Both the position numbers and the translations under genes were made by a program. From NCBI GenBank assembly GCA_030248135.1, contig JASANC010003089.1, positions 62,001-126,000 of the forward strand: a stretch of 64,000 bases of DNA, read 5' to 3'. Each line of letters begins with the position of its first letter. The stretch's first letter is position 1. The notes beneath the pieces were generated by a model, which worked only from the letters and a program-made list of their open reading frames with translations, was not told the origin of the DNA and ran no database searches. The stretch comes from Theristus sp. LFF4_11 (taxonomy: Eukaryota; Nematoda; Chromadorea; Monhysterida; Xyalidae). This document shows, piece by piece, positions 9,678 to 20,800 of the stretch.

Positions 9678-11996
9678 ATGTCGTCGCCAAGCGCCGGCAA
9701 GCGCCGCATGGACACCGACGTCATAAGACTGTGAGTGTTCTTTCGAAATCAAATGCCAATTTTAGACAGTTGTCAAAAGCATGAGCATGCCAATGCCATG
9801 CACATGCGCTTTAGTAATGAAGCTTTAGGTTGTCAAATGTCAAATTCCAACAGTTGACTTTGTGTAGTGAAATGGTTCTGGGCAGTTCTGTCTGGTGTCC
9901 GTGCCTCTCGTCGCACTGATGAGCCAACAGAGGCACCGCAGTACTCTTGTTGGCGAAACCACAAACAGCGGACTTCATATATTTCATCCGTTCAATTCGA
10001 AAACGTTTCCGATGAGTAAAAAAAAGACGATCATTTTATTTTTTGCAGAATCGAAAGTAAACACGAAGTCACAATACTCGGCGGTTTGAACGAGTTTGCG
10101 GTGAAATTCTACGGTCCGAAAGGCAGTAAGTAACAGCTAAGTGTAAATCTGCAAGATGTTTTCTTCAAATTTAAGTGAGATCTATCGTTTCTATAACTTC
10201 AGTTCGACGGACATTTTACAAAAAAAATTTCAGCGTCCTACGAAGGCGGCTGCTGGCGTGTCCGTGTCGACCTGCCCGAGAAGTATCCATTCAAGTCGCC
10301 CTCGATCGGTTTTATGAACAGAATATACCATCCGAATATCGATGAAGCGTGCGTTCTTTCGTTTTTATGTCGCACTTTGCACCGTAACTGTGTTAAGGGC
10401 AATTCATGAGGCAGTATCTACTGAGAGGTAGCCATAGCTTAATGCGTCACTAAATACTACTTCATGAATGCCGTCTTCGCTTCGCAGTTTCGCACTGTTT
10501 TGCCTTTTTTTGCAGCTCCGGCACCGTTTGTCTCGACGTGATAAACCAAGCGTGGTCGGCGCTTTATGGTTGGTGTGCTGCAATCAGCGGGCTGGTTTGC
10601 GTTGCGTTTTGGTTTTGTCACTGCAGAAACGGAGAGCTTTCTGATTCGTTCTGTGTTATCCAAATGAACGCACGTTTTTGTATGACCCTAGCCAACATTA
10701 GATGCAGAAAAGTGGTGGCCTCATGAGTGGTGTGCCGCTTTTCTGTGTGTTTTGTGTTATGTGTCTGTGAAACGACACTCTGTCTCGTCTCAATCGCTCA
10801 CCAAAAACCACCACCAACAACCGCCCATTGTGCTCCCAGATCTCGCCAACATATTCGAGTCTTTCCTGCCGCAGCTGCTCACCTATCCAAACCCGACCGA
10901 TCCATTGAACGGCGACGCTGCCGCGTTATATTTGCACAAACCCGAAGAGTTCAAACGCAAGTGCAGAGGTTCGGTGCGGGGGAAGGGGTATCCAACCAGG
11001 GATAGTTTTGCTAAAAATGTTTTAAAAATTTTGAAAAATTGCGCAAACGTTGTGCAGTATGTTTGTTTGAACGTATCACTTTGTTACCAACTTTACAAGG
11101 CTCGCGAAAGGACAGAGAACGGCATCGGGCAGATGCATGAAAACATATTTGCGGTGTTTGATAGATTCCAACCGAGCCCGATACATTCGTTCGTCTCGCT
11201 GATAATTCAACGTTTCGCGCACTGTGTTCTGTGATCACGGTGACAGGCTCAAACGAACATGCTTTATAGAGTACGTCGAAAAATACGCCTCCGAAGAAGC
11301 GCTACGCAAGCTGTGCCCGGGCACGGACGGCGGCGGCACCAGCGCCAACGCCAACTCAACGGTTCGTGTTCACTGATGCCGCTTGTTGCTTGAACAGCTC
11401 GTTGACGTCAAACATTTCTGTGCACATCAAAAATGTTTGTCAGAGATTAGTCTCGATTTCTATTCGGCAATGAAGAAGAAGTAAAACGCAGAAAACCGAT
11501 CACGAAAACAGTTTTGTCGTGTTGTTTGCAGTCAAGCAACGGCGTCGCCAACGGTGCTAGCAGCAACGGACACCACGCGGAGCGGCGTGAGTCAGATTCA
11601 GAGAGCACTATTTCCGATTTCTCAGAAGGTATCACCAGGATCTTTTTTTGCTTTTTAGTCGATCTCGATCTGGGATTTCTTTTCCAAATGTCGTTGGTGG
11701 CTTCTTTGACACCTAAACTCTTTTAAAAGTGTCTGCCAAAGTTAAACAATTAGATTGGTGAAGACTGAAGAATGCCTCAAAATATAGCTGTCAACGGGCA
11801 AAAGCACTGAGAATGCAGAGGGGGAATGCTACTTTAGATAGGAAAGTCTGAGATGGTGAATGTTTTGCTTGGAGCTTGGCAGTCGACTTCGGCCATCAAA
11901 TTCAATAAGAATGCAGTGATATCTAGCTTCTTGGCTTCGCACGCAAAAGAATAATCCCACAAAATTTCAGACGAAACACAAGACATGGAGTTATAG
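9678..11996 (+). CDS. UBE2H: ubiquitin-conjugating enzyme E2 H
   Basis: Eight coding exons with matching phases: 9678-9730, 10049-10125, 10234-10348, 10516-10568, 10840-10968, 11270-11361, 11532-11628, 11971-11996 (213 aa; the human protein is 183). E2 enzymes accept ubiquitin from E1 on a cysteine and pass it to substrates, usually with an E3. The product starts [15 protein letters not shown] and carries [16 protein letters not shown], the E2 fold motif [20 protein letters not shown], and the catalytic site GTVCLDVIN with Cys87, the human position. C-terminal residues [13 protein letters not shown] match the acidic UBE2H tail. The extra length is a Gly/Ser/Asn-rich linker (exons 6-7). The short last exon was found from DETQDMEL plus stop after an AAATTTCAG acceptor. 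Introns 3 and 5 carry MITEs. Confidence 0.97.
10394..10474 (+). mobile_element. short palindromic MITE C in UBE2H intron 3
   Basis: CATGAGGCAGTATCTACTGA and GCGTCACTAAATACTACTTC form imperfect inverted ends. Related copies lie at 44985-45050 and 45493-45580, all with TTCATGAA termini. Confidence 0.6.
11053..11269 (+). mobile_element. MITE E in UBE2H intron 5, abutting exon 6
   Basis: Left end GCAGTATGTTTGTTTGAAC, right end GGCTCAAACGAACATGC: inverted termini of a family also found at 17636, 21573, 25150 and 27398. The right end runs to within a few bases of the exon 6 acceptor (TTTATAG, 11263-11269), so the acceptor sits in or at the element terminus. Confidence 0.7.
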
Positions 11997-13440
11997 CGGG
12001 CGCTTGCTGCGGCTCACAACGACGCACCGTGCAGTCTGCTGCGCAACCCTGTACATTCACTGTAAAAAAATAAGAGAAATTGTTGTACATAAGGTCATGC
12101 AAACTATGTACTGAACGTGACACACAACACTTCTGTACAGATCGGCTGTTGTTGTTTTTTTGGTGGCAATTTGTGAGTTTTGTATTTATTGACGAGTGTG
12201 TTTTTGCGTTTTGTTGCTTCTCCATGCAAAAAGTGGTGATGAGCTTGGTTCTGCTCGGTGACGTCACTTCTTGAGCGTGTGCTTTATCAACCAAGCTGCG
12301 TCCAGTTGCATGCTGTTTGCTTCGACTGAACACCGTGCGTGCAGCTGTGCGCCGGTTGGTGTCTCTCGAAATGCTGTCGGCATCCACCATTTAGTGAACA
12401 TCGTCACAATGTTGATGCGAACAAGCAGAAGTTGTTTTTTGGTGAATTTTATAAATATAAAACTATGAAATGAACAGAGAATCATTAGTGGTGATTCCGG
12501 TGCAACGGTGTTTTATGTGCTGTCTAATTCACAAGCCTTTTTTTCTGCGTCCGGGCCTAATAATAAAAAATGTTGCTTTCAGAAAATTCGCTATTTTGAT
12601 TGGCCATTACGTTGCCATTGTTTTTTGGTAAAAAAAGAATTACTTTACTACAGATTAATGTGTTTCAAAAAAGGGCTGTGCCCCGCTTTTTCAGTTCTGT
12701 AGTTCTTGTTCCTTCCTTGTCTCCTTGCTCTTTAGAATTTATTTTGTTGTTTTTTTGACGGAAAAATGCTGATTGTTTTGAGAATAGCTGGGTGTTGCCT
12801 GTTATTTTTTGAAACTCTTAACTATGAATCGGTTAAATTCAGTATATCTGGTCCGTTCTCATGTGTACACTAATTGGTACTTTGTTCTCACATTGCTTTC
12901 ATATTGTTGAAACACAGTTTCAGAAGATTGAGGTGTAAGGGGTTTAAGAAATAAAAAAGTTGATGGCCAAGTTTTTTTAGCTTTTTTTGGTGGTATAGTC
13001 AGCAGTTCTGGCGGCATTCGGTGTTATGTTATCAATCTTTTAATTGTATCGTGAGTGATAATTTTGGTTCTATCATGCCAAATGAAGTAGTCAGTTTGCA
13101 AAAAAATCGTCGAGTTCATTTTTTTGTTTTTGAGTTTTGCTTACTAACAATAATCGTTGCTTTTCTTTGGTTTCTGTTCTGTGCCCTAATTTTCTCTGAT
13201 TTTTCTGAAGGTGTATTTTTCGTCTGCGAAAACAATAGAACACTACGTCCAGTGCGTTTTTCTCATTGGTTGCACTGAAAATCGATTAAGTTTGAGTTTT
13301 GGATTGCGGCCATCAAAACTTCACGAAAATTGCTTGTTGTATTTCCATGCTTGTTTTCCACTTTTTCTGGCAAGCAAGAATGCTGACACCGTTTTGCACA
13401 ATATTTATCGCAAAGATGTATGTATTGTCTTCTGGGTTTT
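11997..13440 (+). other. UBE2H 3' flank / probable 3' UTR
   Basis: T-rich and gene-free. AATAAA hexamers near 12563 and 12949 are candidate polyadenylation signals. No ORF with recognisable features. Confidence 0.45.
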
Positions 13441-13465
13441 TTGGTTCAGCGACGCAGTGCGTTTG

Positions 13466-13655
13466 TAGACGTCGAAAGGAAATCAGTTTCACGCTTGATG
13501 CGGCAGTTCGAAACGGCTCTAGTGACTCAATCGTATCTCAGAGACACGGGTCACTTCACCAATTTTGAATTCCCGCGTCAAGCAAAAAGAAACTGCTTAA
13601 CCTCTCCATGCGCGCATTGCGTCGCAGAATCAAATGAAAAGAGACGACATGTATC
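13466..13655 (+). repeat. dispersed SINE-like repeat F, copy 2
   Basis: ACGTCGAAAGGAAATCAGTT ... TTTTGAATTCCCGCGTCAAG ... TCTCCATGCGCGCATTGCGT. Same block order as at 24872 and 25735. Confidence 0.65.
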
Positions 13656-13890
13656 AGTATCAAGTTGAATACAGAGCCGTGTGGAACTGGTGACAATAAA
13701 AAACTAAAAAACAATCTCTAAAATGTCATCATTGGGAAGTGAGGTTCTTCAAAAAAAACGGCACAGCTAATGAGACTGAAAAAAACATATACCGGTGTGG
13801 TCGGAGCGGCGTACGAAAGGGCGTGTTCATACGGACGTATGTGCTGTATGTGATGACGCACGTCAAGGGTACGTCTCAATGGACGGTTGT

Positions 13891-15416
13891 TAGGGATGGA
13901 GCCGGTTCCGGTCCGGATTCCGGATTCCGGCGCCTAAAATTGGATCCGGATCCGGTCCGGATTCCGGCGCAATTTTGCCGGATCCGGCCGGATCCGGCTG
14001 GAATGGCCGAGACCCGCGAATTAACCAGTTGATTCCTCCGTTTCAGAGCTGTTCAATGGTTTGACAAATTTGTTTCGGTGCTTTGTTGGTTTTGTTGTTG
14101 TGCATTTGACATGTGATAGTGAGCGTTTCTTTAGTTTAGTGTTCTGTTCAATGGTAAATGGTTCACTGTTTTTGTCTTGAGTGGTAAACTTATGTGCAGC
14201 ATCGTCCACTTTAAAAAACGTGGCTGCCAGCTTTTGGCCGACGTTGTTGATGAACAATAGCAGTTTTTTTTGAAATCAGCCATCTTCGTTAGTCATATTA
14301 AGTTAGCTGTCAAACAGTTGCTTTTTTGTGAGCTCCAGAACACCAGCGATTTTAACGACGTGTGTTACCGTGGGTGTGCGGAGGTGCCGTGATCCCCTAA
14401 AACCCGATAAACCCCCCTCCCCCAACGACAAATCCACGAGACGACGAATCCATTTCAATGGTGTTGCCCGCCGTTTGCGCACTGAAGCAGCGCATCGAAC
14501 AAGTCGATGCGAGTGGCATTGGTACGACGAAAAAAACGCTGCTGACCAGCATCGACACACGCTTCCGTGCGCTTTTCCACAACGAATCCAACATCATGGC
14601 CACGTACGTTGATCCGCGATTCAAGAATACTGCATCGTCTTCGAAAATGAAGGCGCGATTCGTTGTGAACTACTTCACATTGCAAAGAAGATCTTGAAAC
14701 GACCGGAGACGCCCACAAACTGCGACGATACATCCGAGATCGCGAACAACGACTATGACGAAAGTGAACGCGAGCCCGAACCAAAAAAGAAATCGACTGG
14801 CCTCTACGGAGGCATCGAGTTTCACGCTGCGCGACCGCGCAACCCGTCAAGCGAATCCAGTCTTGAAGACAAACTGCGCGGCGAAATGAATATGTACGAG
14901 TCGGATGATTTTATCGACGAACCGGACAAACGTGATCTAATGCTAGACTTTTGGCTGCTGAACTCGTCTGAATACCCCAAACTATCGACAATCGCGCGCA
15001 GATACCTGGCACCGCTACCAACAAGCGTGGCAAGCGAACGAATGTTCTCTGAAGCTAGGCAGGTATTTGTGTATAGCCGATTTCGTCTGTCAACTCAGAA
15101 CGCCGAAAAGGTCATGTTTCTGAATGGAGTGTTGCCAGCACTTGATTGTCCCTATGCGATGTGAATTTTGTCAATTGTTGTTGTTGTAATTTTTGGTTGG
15201 TTCACGTGCTGTGTCTTGCTGACTTTGTTTCTGTGTCTGTGCTGTTTTATGCTGAAAATGTGATGAAGAAGCGACGAAATGTGCGTAGATGTTTTTTAGA
15301 CATAAAAAGGCCATTCCGGTCCGGATTCCGGCAATTTTTGCCGGATCCGGCCCGGCCGGAATGGGCTTTTGCCGGATCCGGCCCGGATTCCGGCAAATTT
15401 GCCGGATCCATCCCTA
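13891..15416 (+). mobile_element. hAT transposon relic, copy 2
   Basis: Ends TAGGGATGGAGCCGG and CCGGATCCATCCCTA. Target duplication ACGGTTGT (13883-13890) / ACGGTTGC (15417-15424), 7 of 8 matching. 1526 bp, in opposite orientation to copies 1 and 3. Same internal deletion and same frameshift as copy 1. Confidence 0.93.
14458..15164 (+). pseudogene. hAT transposase C-terminal fragment (frameshifted)
   Basis: Frame one runs 14458-14697 and ends in a stop shortly after the missing base near 14635. Frame two (open from about 14620 to 15164) continues as ENEGAIRCELLHIAKKILKR and ends with the hAT dimerisation region SVASERMFSEARQVFVYSRF. It differs from copy 1 by a handful of substitutions, for example MYESDD against MCESDD. 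Not functional as it stands. Confidence 0.85.
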
Positions 15417-15587
15417 ACGGTTGCATAATAGTAGTATGCAATGTCACGAGACGCAACGCGCGTACATACGTCTGTGTGAACGGTAGTTTGTTAAAAACAA
15501 CGTGCCGTGCATTACGCAAATGTCAGCGTGAACTGAATGGCCGAACTAAAACCAGCAGTGATTTTTGCGGCGGCCGTTTGCAGTTGG

Positions 15588-17494
15588 TCATACGGGACAG
15601 CCGAGGTTGATCGCAAGCGAGCGACACGCGCCCACCGGTGTCACCAACGCGTGCTGCTGACAGCTGCCGTCTGCGGCGCACCTCGCCGCCGTCCAGCCGG
15701 CTTTCAGACCGCGAATCACGAAACAACAGAACGCGTCGACCGCGCGGTGTACGTCTGGTGGTTGATGGTCGTGGTGGCCAACCAGTAGTGGTTGTTGTTG
15801 TTGTTGTTGTGCCAGATCGCCATCTAGGTTGGAACGGCAATAGTTTCTGAAAAAAAGTGTTTCGCTTTGCGATAATGGTCTGTTATTGTGATATGGTGAA
15901 AAACCGAACACCACTGAGAAAATGCTGCCAATAAATTGGCTACACGTGTTCGGTGGCAGGCTTGTTTTGCTGGAAACATTTTGGTCGCAAGTTCAGTAGC
16001 AACAGACAGTTGCTAACCGAAAGTCAAAGCATAAACATTACTCATTAGAAACATTTAACCGCAGGTTTGGCAAGTTCAGTAGCGTTTTCAGTCGCAAGTT
16101 CAGTTTAGCTGCATTTCTCGTCGAGAGTTCAGAGTTGTTGTGGCAACACACGTTTATCTCAGTGCACCCCTGAGTCAAGCATGTCTGCACTTACATGGTG
16201 TTGCCATTCGCTGGCGACGACGTGTGGTACGCTGCTGCGCCGTAGTACACGTTCGTACAGTAGCAGCGCATCACCTGCTTGAACACGAACCAGTCGTCGT
16301 TGGCGAGGGCGACGCTACGATGGAAGTGGAGACGACCGATCTGGTGCAAGCGGCCGAGTGCAACGGAGGAGGCCTCGGCGGTGCACTCCGGCAGGTGCAC
16401 CGTGATCAGTTCGTCTGCAAATACTGTGTGGTTAGAATGAAACTGTGAAGACAAACTTTTTCATTCGCTTGCACGGACACTTGCTTGAAGTCCAATCGGA
16501 CACACGGCCTTAATTCAGATGTTGCTAAAAACATCATGTTACATTATTATATTTGTAAAATGATACTGCTGACGCACACATTCTGCACACGAGATATACT
16601 GTACCGTATTACCTCCAATAAACCCCCATGGGGGATTAATACGTCAGCGATTTTTAGGGGGGGGGTTTATTGGTGGGGAGATTATTGGGGGGGTTATTTA
16701 CAAACAAATTCTTGGGGTGGGGGTTTGTTGAAAAATGGCAAAAATACCTTGCATGGCAGGCAAGAAAATCGCAGAAACATCTACTTTTCACAGAGATTTC
16801 CTTTTGTACCAGCCTTTTGTAATGAAATTGCCCTTTGGGGCCTTTGGTAGCACAATTTCACCAATGTCACTGCATTCAGCCACTGAATTCGCTGGGTATG
16901 TGTTTCAAACAGGTTTCCAATTAACCCCCATGGGGGATTAATCGTGGGGGTGTGCGGATCGGTCTAAACACTCGGTCTCTTCTAAACCCTCGGTCAGTTC
17001 TAAACCCGATACAGGGTGTGCCCGTATGCTGTTTTTTACGCAAACAGGAAAGTCACTTCTGCTGCATATTACTCAGTGGTTTTTGTTTTGTTGTGAATTG
17101 AAATATTGACACATTTTCTGAATAAAAAGATTCTGAATAAAATGATTGTTGAAATACTTGAATAAAGCGACTAACTCAAGAAGCTGCTGATGGCGCAGCC
17201 ACCGTGCAGCAGCCGCCGGTCGAACTGCAACGAGAGCCGCTCCGTCAGACCGTACACATTGCGGGCGAGCACGCGGTTGCGCTGGCAGACCGCCAGCAAC
17301 AGGTCGCGTCCGCATGCGCGCCAGTTCGATTGCGACCAAACCTGCGGGTTGCGCAAGAGTTTCATAATACCACGTCCACTTGCACGTCGTCTGTGGAACG
17401 AATCAACATGCACACAATGTTCTGTTCCGGAATTTCGAAACAGCTCGAAACCGACCGACGCTGGCGACGTCAGCAGCATTAAAATCAGCAGCAT
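15588..17494 (-). CDS. unrecognised secreted cysteine-rich protein
   Basis: Three exons with matching phases: 17494-17176, 16414-16195 and 15846-15588, 265 aa. The product starts MLLILMLLTSPASVG, a plausible short signal peptide, so it should enter the secretory pathway. The mature part has about a dozen cysteines in pairs (ACGRDLLLAVC, MRCYCTNVYYG, DAFCCFVIRG, GACRSLAINLGC). A six-glutamine run in the last exon comes from a CAA repeat. I see no transmembrane segment after the leader. CYC...NYC recalls Ly6/activin-receptor ectodomains, but the spacing does not match and I do not assign a family. Donors are GTTAGT and GTAAGT. It lies just downstream of the 7TM receptor on the same strand. Confidence 0.65.
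16612..16950 (+). repeat. GGGGGATTAAT/poly-G repeat
   Basis: Bracketed by two copies of AACCCCCATGGGGGATTAAT (about 16620 and 16922) with G-runs between. Lies in intron 1 of the secreted-protein gene. Confidence 0.6.
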
Positions 17495-17635
17495 TTCTAA
17501 CGCCTATTATGTACTTTATTTTCTTTATTTCTTATTTCTTTATTTTGTTCAGCTTGTCCAAGTGTAAGCTCAAGAAAAAAACCTAGTATTGTTGGCACGA
17601 CAGTGCGTCAACACAACCGTTTCTAAATCTACAGT

Positions 17636-17850
17636 AAATTTGTTTGAACCTGTCACACATGTATTCGCCCAATACTGGTTGAACCGCGAATTTTTGAAAG
17701 TACAGTAAGAAGAACGAATGGTATGGGTTTGGTTGAAATCTCCCAACCTCTTTTTGGTTTACAATGAGACCGTACTTTCGTTCTTTCGTGAGCTCTGTAT
17801 TCAGCGAGAGTACGCGACAGGTTCAAACAAACGCACTGTACAGTACCTGA
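17636..17850 (-). mobile_element. MITE E at the 3' end of the 7TM gene
   Basis: Ends TTTGTTTGAACCTGTCAC and GCGACAGGTTCAAACAAACG, then CACTGTACAGTAC. Same family as 11053 and 27398. It overlaps the last residues and stop codon of the receptor on the opposite strand. Confidence 0.7.
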
Positions 17851-20800
17851 GCGAGCAATCGCGCGTCAACGCAGCTGAGCGGCGGCTCGCAGTAGCCGTG
17901 CAGCGTGTCGCAGGCGCGCGAGCTCGCCGATTTCGCGGAGCTCATGATGATGATTCTGGTCGATTGCGTGACCGTGTCGCGCTGTGTGATCTGAACACTC
18001 GGACCACGCGGCCGCCGAACGGCCTCCATCCAGAGTGGGAGCTTGCGTAGCGTCTGTGTGTCAGATTATGCGAATCAATAATTCCGAAAATCATGATCGG
18101 CCGAGTTGCAAGACACCGGTTGAGAAAAAATTCTTCCGCTCAAGGCTCGCGAGTCGCGAGTTGTATTCACGCGTTCCGGAGAACAACAAGACAACAACGT
18201 TGCTGTTGCGGTGTTATTCCAGCGGCGGTGTGTGCACCAGCTCTCAGCTCATCTGCTTTGGAAACTGGCCTTCGCCTTGTGCTTTTTATCGGACACTCAG
18301 TCGGAATACCAAAACCAACAACAGAAAACCTCACTGGTCGTCTGTCACCAACACACTGTAAATGGATGGATAAAGTATTTCTTCACATTTTGGCAAGCTT
18401 CCACTGGCAGCAGATCAATATCACTGAACGCTCCATCACGTTCAGCTGCCAGTGGCAGCCACGTTTAAAAAAATATCGGAGCTCGTGTCCGTCGCGTGTC
18501 CAGGGAATAAAAATTGCATTTTTTCAAAAAATGCGAACTTTTAAAATTTGAATAAAAATTTATGCGCGCTAAATTTTCTCGGGACAGGACACAACGTGGC
18601 ACCCGGACGCGGCTCGGGACATGCGATGGGACATGCCACCGGACACGAGTGCGGACATTTTTCTAGCGTGTGAGCTGAACAATTTTGTTCCGCTGCCACG
18701 CAACTGTCAGCTGAACGTCCTGTAACGCTCGTTTTTTTGCAGATTTTTGTTGTGCTGCCACTGGCGGCTGAACAATTTTTGTTCAGCTGCAAAAATGTTA
18801 TCAGAAAAGCTTTATGCATGCAACCGTTCAGAGTGCAACATCAACCAACCGGTGATCGTGTGATCGTTTTCGATGCGCCGAGCGTCCAAACGCACAGCCA
18901 ATTCGTGGCGCTGTGCAGTATCAGCAGCGTCACGCTGGTCTCCTTGACGTACAACATCGCACGGACGGCGCGCTCGTATTGGTCGCCGTCTAGTAGCGCT
19001 GTAATAAAATAAATAACAGAACGTTCGCTATTACCTGGCCTACGGTTTCGCCATCATTGGCATTACCGTTTCAGAAAGTTTTCGTCGCGGCACTCACAAA
19101 CGTGTTTCACGCTCTGTGGGAAAAGCCGCACAGCCTCAGCCAGCGAACAAAAACCGGACCCGCTAAACGACGGTGCCGCAAATTTCGCCGCGCAATCCAA
19201 AATGAAACGTTTTCCTATTATGTCGTTGCATGCAAACGCATTGAGTGGAACGAAACCAAACGGACACCCATTCTTTAGAACCCCAGCCAGACGGACTCCA
19301 GACAGACAGTTGCACAAATTGTTTGACCTCAGATAAAAAAACTAATACAGTGAAACATCAGCGAACTTGTGTTGTTCTGCGATAACAGCCACTGGCCGCA
19401 CAGCAGCACCAGTTGCGCACCGTCGCATATCAGGTACTTGACGCCAATCGTCTGCAATGTTTGTTGTTTTTTCTTTTGGTGTACACATGTTAAGGCCAGT
19501 TCATACTGACGTATGCTGACGTATGTCGACGTTACGTCAAAGGTACGTCTCCATGGACGGAAGTATGCTAAAACACGAAACCTGACGTGATGGGGCGTAC
19601 GTACTGTGCCGTATGTAAGAGCGAGTCAGTATGAACGGGCAACAATAGCAACAATGCTGTTTTTTGTTGCTTTCTGAATTTTCACAGCAGACCACCGATA
19701 TGTTCAAAGAAAAGAGAGCGTAACAATCTGTTTCGATATCATATGCAACTAGCTGATTGGCTGGCGTTGACGTGATGCATGCATTCTGTGCATGGATTAG
19801 TGTGGAGGCGGAGTTTGGTTTGCGCACCGAATGCACGCATCAATCAGCTATAACTAATTTTTTTCAAACGTGTCCCACTGAAATGACGTCATGTGCCGCC
19901 AAACATGCGCTTGCCGTTCACAGCAAACCAGACTTTCCGTTTAGCCTATTTCTTTCCGTAAACAAATGGTGAATGTCGAACCAGTCACACCAAACTGAAA
20001 TTTTAGTGCCTGCACTTTGACAAACGGGCGTTTTTAAAGCAAATGACGTCATTTTAGCCCGGACACGTTTGAATAAATCCACAATAGTTGGATATGTCAT
20101 AGAGTTAGACTGTATAGTGTGATGACAAATAGACTTGTAATACTGCATTCTCACCATCAGCATCAACCGACTGCCGCGCGACTGCGAGCGTCTGCCAATG
20201 ACGCCGCCCTGATTTCTGCACTCCTGCAGTGAATGATCGTTTTGGTTCGACCGACCGGTCACCACCAGTGTGCCTGCAAGCAAAGGAGCCGATTTGAAAG
20301 AAGGTTCATCGGAAAACAGATCTGGAAAAATCTCGACGCAACTGTAAGAAACTCTCAAAAAGTCCGGAATACCTAAAACACATTATCTGCTTATCAGCTT
20401 TGGGGTGCAAACGCAACACTCTTTCCCTTCCGATTAACTGCAAAATCTATTGCGTATTCGTTCTTTATAGTATGACCTATTTTTTTTAAACGTGTCCCAC
20501 TAAAACGACGTCATGTGCCACCAAACATGCGCCTGCCGTTCACACCAAACCAGAATTTCCGTTTAGACGATTTCATCCCATGTCAGTCACACCAAACTAA
20601 CATTTTAGTGCCTGTACTTTGACAAACGGCCGTTTTTAAAGCAAATGACGTCATTTTAGTCCGGACACGTTTGAATAAATCCACAATAGATGAGTGAAGT
20701 AAAAATATTTGCATGTTTTACAAATTTACCTATTGTGACAACAAGCATGACGAAAAACGGAGTCGGACACTGAAACAGCACGCCCAGCAGCAGTTTCGGC

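Larger units (their letters stand above)
13823..15488 (+). mobile_element. MITE D interrupted by hAT copy 2
   Basis: The left half (13823-13890) and right half (15425-15488) align with the two halves of the intact element at 19499-19642, including GGTACGTCTC.ATGGACGG and CGTACATACGTCTGTGTGAA. hAT copy 2 lies exactly between them. Confidence 0.75.
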
